A stretch of DNA of 42,415 nt from Sphingobium sp. C100. GTDB lineage: Bacteria > Pseudomonadota > Alphaproteobacteria > Sphingomonadales > Sphingomonadaceae. Of the stretch, positions 1 to 7,790 are shown piece by piece. The stretch lies in assembly GCF_000508185.1 (NCBI RefSeq), contig NZ_AYOY01000153.1, positions 1 through 42,415 of the forward strand. Direction: 5' to 3'. The notes under the pieces are model-generated. The model worked only from the letters and a program-made list of their open reading frames with translations. It searched no databases and was not told where the DNA came from. Within the stretch, counting starts at the first letter, position 1; each line of letters opens with the position of its first letter. The position numbers and the translations under genes are program-made.

Positions 1-1
1 C

Positions 2-244
2 CGCCGCCGCCATCGCCGCTGGGGCGCGCGCAGCATCGACATCGACATCATCCTCTGGTCGGGCGGGCGCTGGCGCAGCCGGGCGCTGACCATCCCCCAT
101 GCCGCCTTCCGTGCGCGCGCCTTCGTGCTGACGCCGCTGGCGGCGATCGCGCCGTGCTGGCGCGACCCGCTCACTGGTCTGGCCGTGCGCCACTTGCGCG
201 CGCGGCTCGCAAAAGCGAAACCAAAGCGCGCGACAAGAGGTTGA
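2..244 (+). CDS. folK: HPPK (folK), 3' end only
   Basis: This is the C-terminal 80 residues of 6-hydroxymethyl-7,8-dihydropterin pyrophosphokinase, which transfers pyrophosphate from ATP to the pterin in folate synthesis. The start lies outside the window. What is visible is the family's second signature, RWGARSIDIDIILW, which carries the paired Asp residues that bind Mg-ATP. It is followed by the typical IPHAAFRARAFVLTPLAAIAP block, in which the family usually has IPHP. The reading frame is open from base 2 to TGA at 242-244, with a basic tail (AKAKPKRATRG). A tRNA gene follows 42 bp later. The fragment is short, but the WGxRxIDIDI motif is very specific. Confidence 0.88.
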   Translation, partial: RRRHRRWGARSIDIDIILWSGGRWRSRALTIPHAAFRARAFVLTPLAAIAPCWRDPLTGLAVRHLRARLAKAKPKRATRG

Positions 245-286
245 CCATCCGCGCCGCCCCCTTTAGGGCGTCGTCCACCACTTCGG

Positions 287-362
287 GGGTCCATAGCTCA
301 GTCGGTAGAGCAACTGACTTTTAATCAGTAGGTCGCTGGTTCGAACCCAGCTGGACTCACCA
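287..362 (+). tRNA. tRNA-Lys (anticodon UUU)
   Basis: A full cloverleaf can be drawn. The acceptor stem is GGGTCCA paired with TGGACTC, with one G-U pair. The D arm is AGCTCAGTCGGTAGAGC. The anticodon stem ACTGA/TCAGT encloses loop CTTTTAA with anticodon TTT at 320-322. The T arm is CTGGTTCGAACCCAG. The discriminator is A, and the CCA end is encoded at 360-362. The gene stands alone between folK and the Nudix gene. Confidence 0.97.
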
Positions 363-412
363 CGTCGCCCAAGGGGCGCCCTGCTCTTTCCTCCCATCGA
401 AGGAAAAGCCGC

Positions 413-982
413 TTGATCCAGATCATGTCCACCCGCCCCCTTTACGAAGGCTGGCTCAACCTGCTGATGGTGCGGTTGCGCGCGGCGGACGGCGTGGAAT
501 TTGAACGGCATGTGGTCGAAATGCGCCGTGCGGTCGCGGTGCTGCCGTTCGATCCCGACCGGCGCGTCGCGCTGACCGTGTCCATGCCGCGCACGCCCGT
601 CATGCTGGCCGGCCTGCCCGACATGATGGAAGCGATCGCCGGGATATTGGAGGATGATCCGGCCGAATGCACGCGACGCGAGGCGATGGAGGAAGCGGGC
701 GTGCGGTTGGGCGACATGACGCATCTGGGCCAAATCTGGAGCATTCCAAGCGTCGTGACCGAAAAGATCGATTATTTTCTGGCCGCATATCGCGCCCCGG
801 ACCGGATCGCCGATGGCGGCGGCCTGATCGAGGAGCAAGAGAATATCACGGTCCACGAATTGTCGCTGGACGCGCTGTGGACGATGATGGCGCGCAAGGA
901 GATTGCCGACGGTAAGCTGGCGATCCTGCTGATGGCGCTGCGGCTGCGGCGGCCCGACCTGTTCAGCGTGCCGGTGGACTGA
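413..982 (+). CDS. Nudix hydrolase, ADP-ribose/GDP-sugar pyrophosphatase-like
   Basis: A 189-residue protein with a Nudix-type catalytic helix, REAMEEAGV, at about residues 94-102, preceded by AGILEDDPAECTR. The first half of the Nudix box is about two residues shorter than the usual GX5EX7REUXEEXGU pattern, so the metal-binding core is intact but the box is atypical. Overall it resembles the nucleoside-diphosphate-sugar (ADP-ribose/GDP-mannose) pyrophosphatase branch, which would hydrolyse such compounds in the cytoplasm; the substrate cannot be read from sequence. I chose the TTG at 413 because AGGAAA (401-406) lies at good distance. The ATG at 425 (MSTRPLYEG) has no Shine-Dalgarno sequence but remains possible. 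It is convergent with glgX, and the two 3' ends overlap by 20 bp. Confidence 0.8.
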   Translation: MIQIMSTRPLYEGWLNLLMVRLRAADGVEFERHVVEMRRAVAVLPFDPDRRVALTVSMPRTPVMLAGLPDMMEAIAGILEDDPAECTRREAMEEAGVRLGDMTHLGQIWSIPSVVTEKIDYFLAAYRAPDRIADGGGLIEEQENITVHELSLDALWTMMARKEIADGKLAILLMALRLRRPDLFSVPVD

Positions 983-2843
983 TCGCAACGCTGCGCCCCG
1001 GCACCGTCACATCGGCTTCGGGCAGGCGGAAGCGGCAGGCTTCGTCCGCGCCATTCACGCAGATTGCCAGCCCGCTGGCCCGATAGCGCAGGACGAGGCG
1101 GCGGCGCCCCGGATCTTCCCACTGGGCGATCGTCAGCGCCTCGCCCGCTTCATCCAGCCATGCCACATCCGCATCGGTCAGCAACGCCGTGTCCCGCAAT
1201 TCGGGCGCATCCGCGCGCAACGCCGCCAGAGCGAAGGCATGGGCCTCCAAAACGGGATCGCGCGCGGCCCAATCGATCCAGCCGATGGCGTTATCCTGCG
1301 CATAGGCGTTATTGTTGCCCTGCTGCGATCGGCCGAATTCGTCCCCGGCCGTCAGCATGATCGTCCCGCGCGAACAGAAGAGCGTGGCGAGCAGCGCCAT
1401 GATGTCGCGCCGCCGCGCGGACTGGATGGCGGGATCGCGACTTGGCCCCTCCACGCCATTGTTCCAGCTGAAATTTTCGCCATGGCCATCGCGATTCTGC
1501 TCGCCATTGGCGTCATTATGGCGCTGCGCATAGGCGGTGAGGTCCGCCAGGGTGAAGCCGTCATGCGCGGCGAGGAAATTCACCGTTCGCGTCCGACGCT
1601 CGCGAAATATGTCCGATGAACCCGCGATCCGGGTCGCCAGCGCGCCGAGCATGGCCGGGTCGCCGCGCCAGAAACGCCGCATATCGTCGCGATAACGGTC
1701 ATTCCATTCGATCCACCCGTCGCCGAACCGGCCAAGCTGATAGCCGCCCGGCCCGATATCCCAAGGTTCGGCGATCATCACCCGGTCGGCCAGTATCGGA
1801 TCGGCGCGCATGTCCCGCAGCAGGGGCGCGTCGGGATCGAACCCCTCTGCCATCCGCCCCAGCGCCGGGCCAAGATCGAACCGGAAGCCATCCACGCCCG
1901 CTTGCCGCACGAAATGCCGCAGCGACGCCAGGATCAGGCGGCGCATGTCGGGCGCGTTGCAGGCGATGCTGTTGCCCGTGCCGGTATCGTTGATGAGCCG
2001 CCCGTCGTCCGCATGGCGGAAGGCCCCGCGCGCGTCGAGGCCGCGCAGCGACAAGGTCGGTCCCTCCCTGTCGCTTTCGCCGTCATGATTATAGACCATG
2101 TCGAGGATGACGCCGATGCCGGCTCGGTGCAGCGCCGCGACCGTTTCGCGCAGTTCGGCGAGGCCGCCGGGCGCCAGCCGGGGATCGAGCGCGAACCAGT
2201 TGACCGGATTATAGCCCCAGTAGTTGCTGAGGCCCAGCGGTCCCAGATGGCGCTCGTCGATCCAGGCGTTGACCGGCATCAGTTCCACGGCGGACACATG
2301 CAGCGCCTTGAGATGCGCGATCACCGCCGGATGGGCCAGCGCCGCGATCGTTCCGCGCTGCGCCGGGGGCACATCGGGATGCAGCATGGTGAAGCCGCGC
2401 ACATGGAGTTCGTAGATCAGGCCGCCCGGCGCAAAGCGCGGCTGTTCAGGGGGCAGCGGCGGCAAGGGCGCCTCGACGACGCCCTTGGGCATCAACGGCG
2501 CGGTGTCCTGCCCTTCCCCACGCGGCGCGGCGAGCATCGGGTGATAGGCGAAGGGCCGGTCGATCGCCGTCGCATAGGGGTCAAGCAGCAGCTTGTCGGG
2601 GTCGAACCAATATCCTGCCGCCGGGTCATAGGGGCCGTCCGCGCGCAGCCCATAGCGCGCGCCGGCGCGGACATCGGGCGCGTCGATGCGCCACAGGCCG
2701 TCCGCGTCACGGGCCATGGGCAGGCGCGTTTCCCGGTCATCGGCGTCGAACAGGCACAGCCACAGCGCGCGCGCATCGGGCGCCCGCACGGCGAAGCGCG
2801 CGCCGGCGGTCGTCAGTTGCGGCGACCCCGGCCCGTCGCTCAT
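963..2843 (-). CDS. glgX: Glycogen debranching enzyme GlgX (GH13)
   Basis: GlgX (626 aa) cleaves alpha-1,6 branch points of glycogen chains that phosphorylase has shortened. An N-terminal carbohydrate-binding module (about 1-110) precedes a GH13 barrel. The barrel shows the family regions: DMVYNH (248-253), FRFD with the nucleophile Asp323, MIAEPWD with acid/base Glu359, and AAHD with the stabilising Asp428. The sequence NGEQNRDGHGENFSWNNGVEG is typical of GlgX and isoamylases. Length is slightly below E. coli GlgX (657 aa). Its ATG overlaps the stop of glgA in an ATGA arrangement (2840-2843), so translation is probably coupled. It is the last gene of the glgP-B-C-A-X operon, and its end overlaps the convergent Nudix gene by 20 bp. 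Confidence 0.95.
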   Translation of the reverse strand: MSDGPGSPQLTTAGARFAVRAPDARALWLCLFDADDRETRLPMARDADGLWRIDAPDVRAGARYGLRADGPYDPAAGYWFDPDKLLLDPYATAIDRPFAYHPMLAAPRGEGQDTAPLMPKGVVEAPLPPLPPEQPRFAPGGLIYELHVRGFTMLHPDVPPAQRGTIAALAHPAVIAHLKALHVSAVELMPVNAWIDERHLGPLGLSNYWGYNPVNWFALDPRLAPGGLAELRETVAALHRAGIGVILDMVYNHDGESDREGPTLSLRGLDARGAFRHADDGRLINDTGTGNSIACNAPDMRRLILASLRHFVRQAGVDGFRFDLGPALGRMAEGFDPDAPLLRDMRADPILADRVMIAEPWDIGPGGYQLGRFGDGWIEWNDRYRDDMRRFWRGDPAMLGALATRIAGSSDIFRERRTRTVNFLAAHDGFTLADLTAYAQRHNDANGEQNRDGHGENFSWNNGVEGPSRDPAIQSARRRDIMALLATLFCSRGTIMLTAGDEFGRSQQGNNNAYAQDNAIGWIDWAARDPVLEAHAFALAALRADAPELRDTALLTDADVAWLDEAGEALTIAQWEDPGRRRLVLRYRASGLAICVNGADEACRFRLPEADVTVPGRSVAISPPAR

Positions 2844-4291
2844 GCCGCCGCTTCGGCCAGCAATTCCCGGTATAGCGCCGCATAACGCGCCGCGCTGTGC
2901 CGCCAGGACATATCCGCGCGCATCGCCGCGCGCTGCATCGCCTGCCAGACCGGCCTGTCACCATGCAGCCGCACCGCACGCGCAATCGCGCCATGCAGCG
3001 CCAGTGCGTCTGACGGGGCGAACATGATCCCGGTCGCCGCGCCCGCGCTGACGGCGGCTTCATTGGCGTCGATCACCGTGTCGGCCAGCCCGCCGGCCCG
3101 CGCCACCACCGGCAGGCAGCCATAGCGCAGGCCGTAAAGCTGGGTCAGGCCGCACGGTTCGAACCGCGACGGGATCAGGATCGCGTCGCCGCCCGCCTGC
3201 ATCAGGTGCGACAAGGGTTCGTCATAGCCGATCCGCACGCCGATCCGCCCCCGATGCCGGTCCGCCGCGCCCAGAAACGCCCCCTCCAGCGGATGATCGC
3301 CCGATCCAAGCAGCGCCAGCTTGCCGCCCAGCCCGACCAGATGGTCGAGCGCCTGGATCATCAGGTCCATCCCCTTCTGCCAGGTCAGGCGGCTGACGAT
3401 GATGAACAAAGGCGCATCATCCTGATCCAGCCCAAACGCCTTTTCCAGCGCGCGGCGATTGGCGGCGCGCGCACCGGGCGCGCGGGCGCTGAAACGCCGC
3501 GCGATCAGGGGGTCTTCGGCCGGGTTCCAGATGTCGGTGTCGATGCCGTTCAATATGCCGTGCAGCCGGTCCACGCGCCCGTTGATCAGCCCGTCCAGCC
3601 CCATGCCATGGACCGGAGACCGGATTTCCTCCGCATAGGTCGGGCTGACCGTGGTGATCGCATCGGCCGATACCAGCCCCGCCTTGAGATATCCCACGCC
3701 GCCATAATATTCGACGCCATCCACGCCCCAGGCTTCGGGCGGCAGACCGAGCGCCGGGAAAATCTCCGCACCATAGCGCCCCTGAAAAGCGAGATTGTGG
3801 ATCGTCACCAGCTTGGGCACGGCATGAGCGGCGCCGAAGCGCATATAGGCGGCCGTCATCGCCGCTTGCCAGTCATGGACATGGACGACGTCGGGCCGCC
3901 ATCCCTTCAGCGCGCCCTCGGCTATGTCCGCGCCCGCGCGCGACAGGGCCGCGAAGCGCCGCCAATTGTCGCTCCAGTCATTGCCGCCCGGCGCGCCATA
4001 AGGCCCGCCCTCGCGCGCGAAAAATCCCGGCGCGTCCAGCACCAGCAGGTCCAGCCCGTCGACTTGGGCGGCCAGCAGCGTCGCCGGTTCGCCGAACAGC
4101 GCGTCATAGCGCCGCACCGGCTTTGCCTTGCCCAGCCGGGCGATGACGGCGGGATAGCCGGGGATGAGCGTGCGGGTGGCGACCCCTTCCGCCGCCAGCG
4201 CGGCGGGCAGCGCGCCCACGACATCGGCAAGTCCGCCGGTCTTGATTAGCGGATAGATTTCGGATGCGACCGACAACAGCTTCATGGTCAT
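2840..4291 (-). CDS. glgA: Glycogen synthase GlgA (GT5)
   Basis: A 483-residue bacterial glycogen synthase that adds glucose from ADP-glucose to the non-reducing end of alpha-1,4 chains. The N-terminal Rossmann domain holds KTGGLADVVGALP (Lys17, ADP-glucose binding) and VHVHDWQ (137-142). The C-terminal domain holds SRLTWQKG (300-307) and SRFEPCGLTQLYGLRYG, with the conserved Glu378. The start is either ATG at 4291 (MTMKLL) or ATG at 4285 (MKLL, the family-like start); neither has a strong ribosome binding site. The gene lies 8 bp after glgC and overlaps glgX by 4 bp, as expected for a co-translated operon. Confidence 0.96.
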   Translation of the reverse strand: MTMKLLSVASEIYPLIKTGGLADVVGALPAALAAEGVATRTLIPGYPAVIARLGKAKPVRRYDALFGEPATLLAAQVDGLDLLVLDAPGFFAREGGPYGAPGGNDWSDNWRRFAALSRAGADIAEGALKGWRPDVVHVHDWQAAMTAAYMRFGAAHAVPKLVTIHNLAFQGRYGAEIFPALGLPPEAWGVDGVEYYGGVGYLKAGLVSADAITTVSPTYAEEIRSPVHGMGLDGLINGRVDRLHGILNGIDTDIWNPAEDPLIARRFSARAPGARAANRRALEKAFGLDQDDAPLFIIVSRLTWQKGMDLMIQALDHLVGLGGKLALLGSGDHPLEGAFLGAADRHRGRIGVRIGYDEPLSHLMQAGGDAILIPSRFEPCGLTQLYGLRYGCLPVVARAGGLADTVIDANEAAVSAGAATGIMFAPSDALALHGAIARAVRLHGDRPVWQAMQRAAMRADMSWRHSAARYAALYRELLAEAAA

Positions 4292-4299
4292 GGCCCGCG

Positions 4300-5559
4300 T
4301 CAGGCCGCCAGCCGTTCGATCATCGGCTGGGTCACCAGGCAGATGCCGCTTTCGGTGCGGCGGAATCGCTGGGCGTCATGTTCCGGGTTTTCCCCGATGA
4401 CGAGGCCGGGCGGAATGATGATCCCTGAATCCAGCACGCATTTGTGCAGCCGCGCGCCCCGCCCGATCTCGCAATTGGGCATGATGATGCTTTCCGTCAC
4501 GGCCGAAAAACTATGGGTGCGAACGCCCGAAAAGAGCAGGCTGCGATGCAGGGATGAACCGGACACGATGCAGCCGCCCGCCACCAGCGAACATGTCGCC
4601 GATCCACGCCGGCCATCCTCATTATGGACGAACTTGGCCGGCGGGGTCACTTCGGAATAGGTCCATAGCGGCCAGCTGCGGTCGTAGAGGTCGAGCGAGG
4701 GCACCACATCGGTCAGGTCGATATTGGCCTGCCAATAAGCCTCGATGGTCCCCACGTCGCGCCAATAGGGCATGAGTTCGCTTTCGGCGCGCACGCAACT
4801 GCTGGAGAAACGGTGCGCGACCGCTTTCCCATGCTTGACGATATGGGGGATGATGTCGCCGCCAAAGTCCCGCTTGCTGTTCCGATCATCCGCGTCGCGG
4901 CGAAGCTGCTCGATCAGGAATCGGGTGCGAAAGACATAGATGCCCATCGACGCCAGCGCCATGTCGGGTTGGCCGGGAATGGGCGGCGGGTCTTTGGGCT
5001 TTTCGACGAAGGCGGTGATCCGGTCGTCCGCGTCCACATGCATGACGCCGAAGCCCACAGCTTCCTCGCGCGGCACCTCGATGCATCCGACCGTGACGTC
5101 GGCGCCCGTATCGACATGCTGCTGGAGCATCAGCTCATAGTCCATCTTATAGACATGGTCGCCCGCCAGAATGACCATATATTCGGGCGCATAGCTTTCG
5201 ATGATGTCGATATTCTGAAAGACCGCGTCGGCCGTTCCTTCATACCATTGGCTTTCCGAAATGCGCTGGCTGGCTGGCAATATGTCGAAACTTTCGTTGC
5301 GTTCGGGGCGCAGGAAGTTCCAGCCGCGCTGCAAATGGCGGATCAGCGAATGCGCCTTATATTGGGTCGCCACCCCGATGCGCCGGATGCCGCTGTTGAG
5401 CGCGTTCGACAGGGCGAAATCGATGATCCGCGCCTTGCCGCCGAAATGCACCGCGGGCTTGGCGCGCTTGTCGGTCAGTTCGGCCAGCCGACTGCCGCGT
5501 CCGCCCGCCAGCACATAGGCCATGGCATCGCGCGCGATCGGCTGATATTTCGTCTGCAT
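4300..5559 (-). CDS. glgC: Glucose-1-phosphate adenylyltransferase GlgC
   Basis: ADP-glucose pyrophosphorylase (419 aa) makes ADP-glucose from ATP and glucose-1-phosphate, the committed and usually allosterically controlled step of glycogen synthesis. It has the nucleotidyltransferase signature [31 protein letters not shown] (18-48), the AVFQNI element and the metal-site block [11 protein letters not shown] (131-141). The C-terminal third ([24 protein letters not shown]) is a left-handed beta-helix. Arginine and lysine residues near the N-terminus, including the QYKAH segment, match the family's activator site, but the effector cannot be told by eye. It lies 51 bp after glgB and 8 bp before glgA. 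Confidence 0.96.
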   Translation of the reverse strand: MQTKYQPIARDAMAYVLAGGRGSRLAELTDKRAKPAVHFGGKARIIDFALSNALNSGIRRIGVATQYKAHSLIRHLQRGWNFLRPERNESFDILPASQRISESQWYEGTADAVFQNIDIIESYAPEYMVILAGDHVYKMDYELMLQQHVDTGADVTVGCIEVPREEAVGFGVMHVDADDRITAFVEKPKDPPPIPGQPDMALASMGIYVFRTRFLIEQLRRDADDRNSKRDFGGDIIPHIVKHGKAVAHRFSSSCVRAESELMPYWRDVGTIEAYWQANIDLTDVVPSLDLYDRSWPLWTYSEVTPPAKFVHNEDGRRGSATCSLVAGGCIVSGSSLHRSLLFSGVRTHSFSAVTESIIMPNCEIGRGARLHKCVLDSGIIIPPGLVIGENPEHDAQRFRRTESGICLVTQPMIERLAA

Positions 5560-5610
5560 TGGGCCTCTCCATCCTTCGCCCGCAAGCCGCCTGAACGCGC
5601 CCGTCGGTGG

Positions 5611-7770
5611 TCAATAATCCAGTTCCAGCATCAAGGTTGCAAAGGGGGCGATGGTGATGTTCGCCCAACCTTCCTCGTCGGCCCGGACCATTCCCATATT
5701 GCCCGCGCCGCCGCCGCCATAATCCTGCGCGTCGCTGTTCATGATCTCGCGCCAGCGGCCGCCCGACGGCAGGCGCAGCCGATAGCCGTGGCGCGTCATT
5801 TGCGTGAAATGGCTGATGACGACGATCGGCATGGCGCCGGGCGCGCGGCGCACCCAGGCGAAGATCGAGTCGGCACTGGCATCGACCAGCACCCATTCGA
5901 ACCCCTCCGGCTCGCAATCGCGGGCGTGCAGCGCCGGGCGCGAGCGATAGAGACGGTTGAGGTCGCACAGCAGCCGCTGCACCCCCCGATGCGGCGCATG
6001 GTCCAGCAGATGCCAGTCGAGCGCCCGCGCTTCGTTCCATTCGTCCCGCTGCGCGAATTCCTGCCCCATGAACAACAGCTTCTTGCCCGGATATCCCCAC
6101 ATCATCGCGTAATAGGCGCGCAGGGTCGCGAATTTCTGCCCGTCATCCCCCGCCATCTTGTGCAGCAGCGACGATTTGCCATGCACCACCTCGTCATGGC
6201 TGAGCGGCAGGACGAAATTTTCGGTGAAGGCGTAGAGCAGGCCGAAGGTGATGTCGTCATGATGATGGGCGCGATGCACCGGGTCGCGCTGCAAATAGCG
6301 CAGCGTGTCGTGCATGAAGCCCATATTCCATTTGAAGCCGAAGCCCAGCCCGCCCGCATCCACCGGATGGGACACGGCGGGCCAGCTGGTCGATTCCTCG
6401 GCAATGGTCATGACGCCGTCATGGGCGCCGTAGATCGCCCGGTTCATCTGTTGGAGGAAATCGACCGCCTCCACATTTTCGCGCCCGCCCTGCGCGTTGG
6501 GAATCCACTCCCCCGGCTCGCGCGAATAATCGAGATAGAGCATCGATGCGACGGCATCGACCCGCAGCCCGTCGACATGATAGCGCTCCGGCCAGAACAG
6601 CGCGTTGTTGACCAGGAACTGCGCGACTTCGCGCCGGCCATAATTATAAATGGCGGTGTTCCAGTCCGGGTGGAATCCCTTGCGCGGGTCGGCATGTTCG
6701 TAAAGGGCGGTGCCGTCGAACCGGGCCAGGCCATGCTCGTCGGTCGGGAAATGCGCCGGCACCCAGTCGAGGATCACGCCGATCCCGGCCCGGTGCGCGC
6801 CATCGACGAACCGCGCAAACCCGTCCGGGTCGCCAAAGCGCGCCGTCGGCGCAAACAGGCCCAGCGTCTGATAGCCCCAGCTTGGATCATAGGGATGTTC
6901 GCTGATCGGCAGAAATTCGATATGGGTAAAGCCCATGCCAACGACATAGGGGATCAGGCGGTTGGCCAGGTCGTCCCAGCACAGGAAACCGCCCTGATCG
7001 TCCCGCTGCCAGGAACCGGCATGGACTTCGTAGATGGCGATGGGTTCGCGCCGGGGATCGGCCTGACGCCAATGCGCCTGGTGCCGCTGATCGCCCCATT
7101 CATGACTCGGCGGCGCCGCGACGATGGAGGCGGTGGACGGGCGCAGTTCGGACTGAAAGGCATAGGGGTCCGACTTGAGCGGCAGCAAAACGCCGTCCGC
7201 GCCGACAATCTCGAACTTGTAGGTGCTGCCGGCGCCGACCTCCGGCAGGAAAATCTCCCACACGCCCGCGTCCGCGCGATGCCGCATCAGGCCGCGCCGC
7301 CCGTCCCAGCGGTTGAAGTCGCCCACTACCGACACCCGCCGCGCATTGGGCGCCCAGACCGCGAAATGCGTGCCGGTCATGCCCTCATGCTCGATCACAT
7401 GCGCGCCCAGCTTGTCGAACAGCCGGCCATGCGAGCCTTCGGCGAAATAATGATCGTCCATCGGCCCCAGCACCGGGCCATAGCCATAGGGATCGACCAG
7501 CGCATAGTCGCTGCCGTCGGCATAGCGCGCCACATAGCGCAGCGGCTGGCGCTTGCGGATCGACACCTTGCCGCAGAACAGCCCGCCGGAATGCACCTGC
7601 GCCAGTTCGCCCACAGGCTTGCCCTCCAGCGTCTGCGCACGAACGCTCAACGCCTCCGGCAGCATCACGCAAGCGGTGAAGCCCTGGTCGGCCGGATGGA
7701 CACCCAGCGTGGCGAACGGGTCATCCTCCCGACCCTGCGCCAGCCGCTCGATCTGCTCCGGCGTCAGCAT
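5611..7770 (-). CDS. glgB: 1,4-alpha-glucan branching enzyme GlgB (GH13)
   Basis: GlgB (719 aa) cuts an alpha-1,4 chain and re-attaches it through an alpha-1,6 bond. It has the long N-terminal form: an N1 module (about 1-110), a CBM48 module (THFAVWAPNARRVSVVGDFNRWDG, about 134-157) and the catalytic barrel. Active-site residues are Asp405 in GLRVDAVASMLYLDYSR, Glu458 in MTIAEEST and Asp526 in LPLSHDEVVHGK. A C-terminal beta domain completes the protein. The minus-strand upstream sequence GAGGATAGGCG before ATG 7770 is a plausible ribosome binding site. The gene starts 20 bp after glgP. Confidence 0.96.
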   Translation of the reverse strand: MLTPEQIERLAQGREDDPFATLGVHPADQGFTACVMLPEALSVRAQTLEGKPVGELAQVHSGGLFCGKVSIRKRQPLRYVARYADGSDYALVDPYGYGPVLGPMDDHYFAEGSHGRLFDKLGAHVIEHEGMTGTHFAVWAPNARRVSVVGDFNRWDGRRGLMRHRADAGVWEIFLPEVGAGSTYKFEIVGADGVLLPLKSDPYAFQSELRPSTASIVAAPPSHEWGDQRHQAHWRQADPRREPIAIYEVHAGSWQRDDQGGFLCWDDLANRLIPYVVGMGFTHIEFLPISEHPYDPSWGYQTLGLFAPTARFGDPDGFARFVDGAHRAGIGVILDWVPAHFPTDEHGLARFDGTALYEHADPRKGFHPDWNTAIYNYGRREVAQFLVNNALFWPERYHVDGLRVDAVASMLYLDYSREPGEWIPNAQGGRENVEAVDFLQQMNRAIYGAHDGVMTIAEESTSWPAVSHPVDAGGLGFGFKWNMGFMHDTLRYLQRDPVHRAHHHDDITFGLLYAFTENFVLPLSHDEVVHGKSSLLHKMAGDDGQKFATLRAYYAMMWGYPGKKLLFMGQEFAQRDEWNEARALDWHLLDHAPHRGVQRLLCDLNRLYRSRPALHARDCEPEGFEWVLVDASADSIFAWVRRAPGAMPIVVISHFTQMTRHGYRLRLPSGGRWREIMNSDAQDYGGGGAGNMGMVRADEEGWANITIAPFATLMLELDY

Positions 7771-7790
7771 CGCCTATCCTCGTCCTTCAT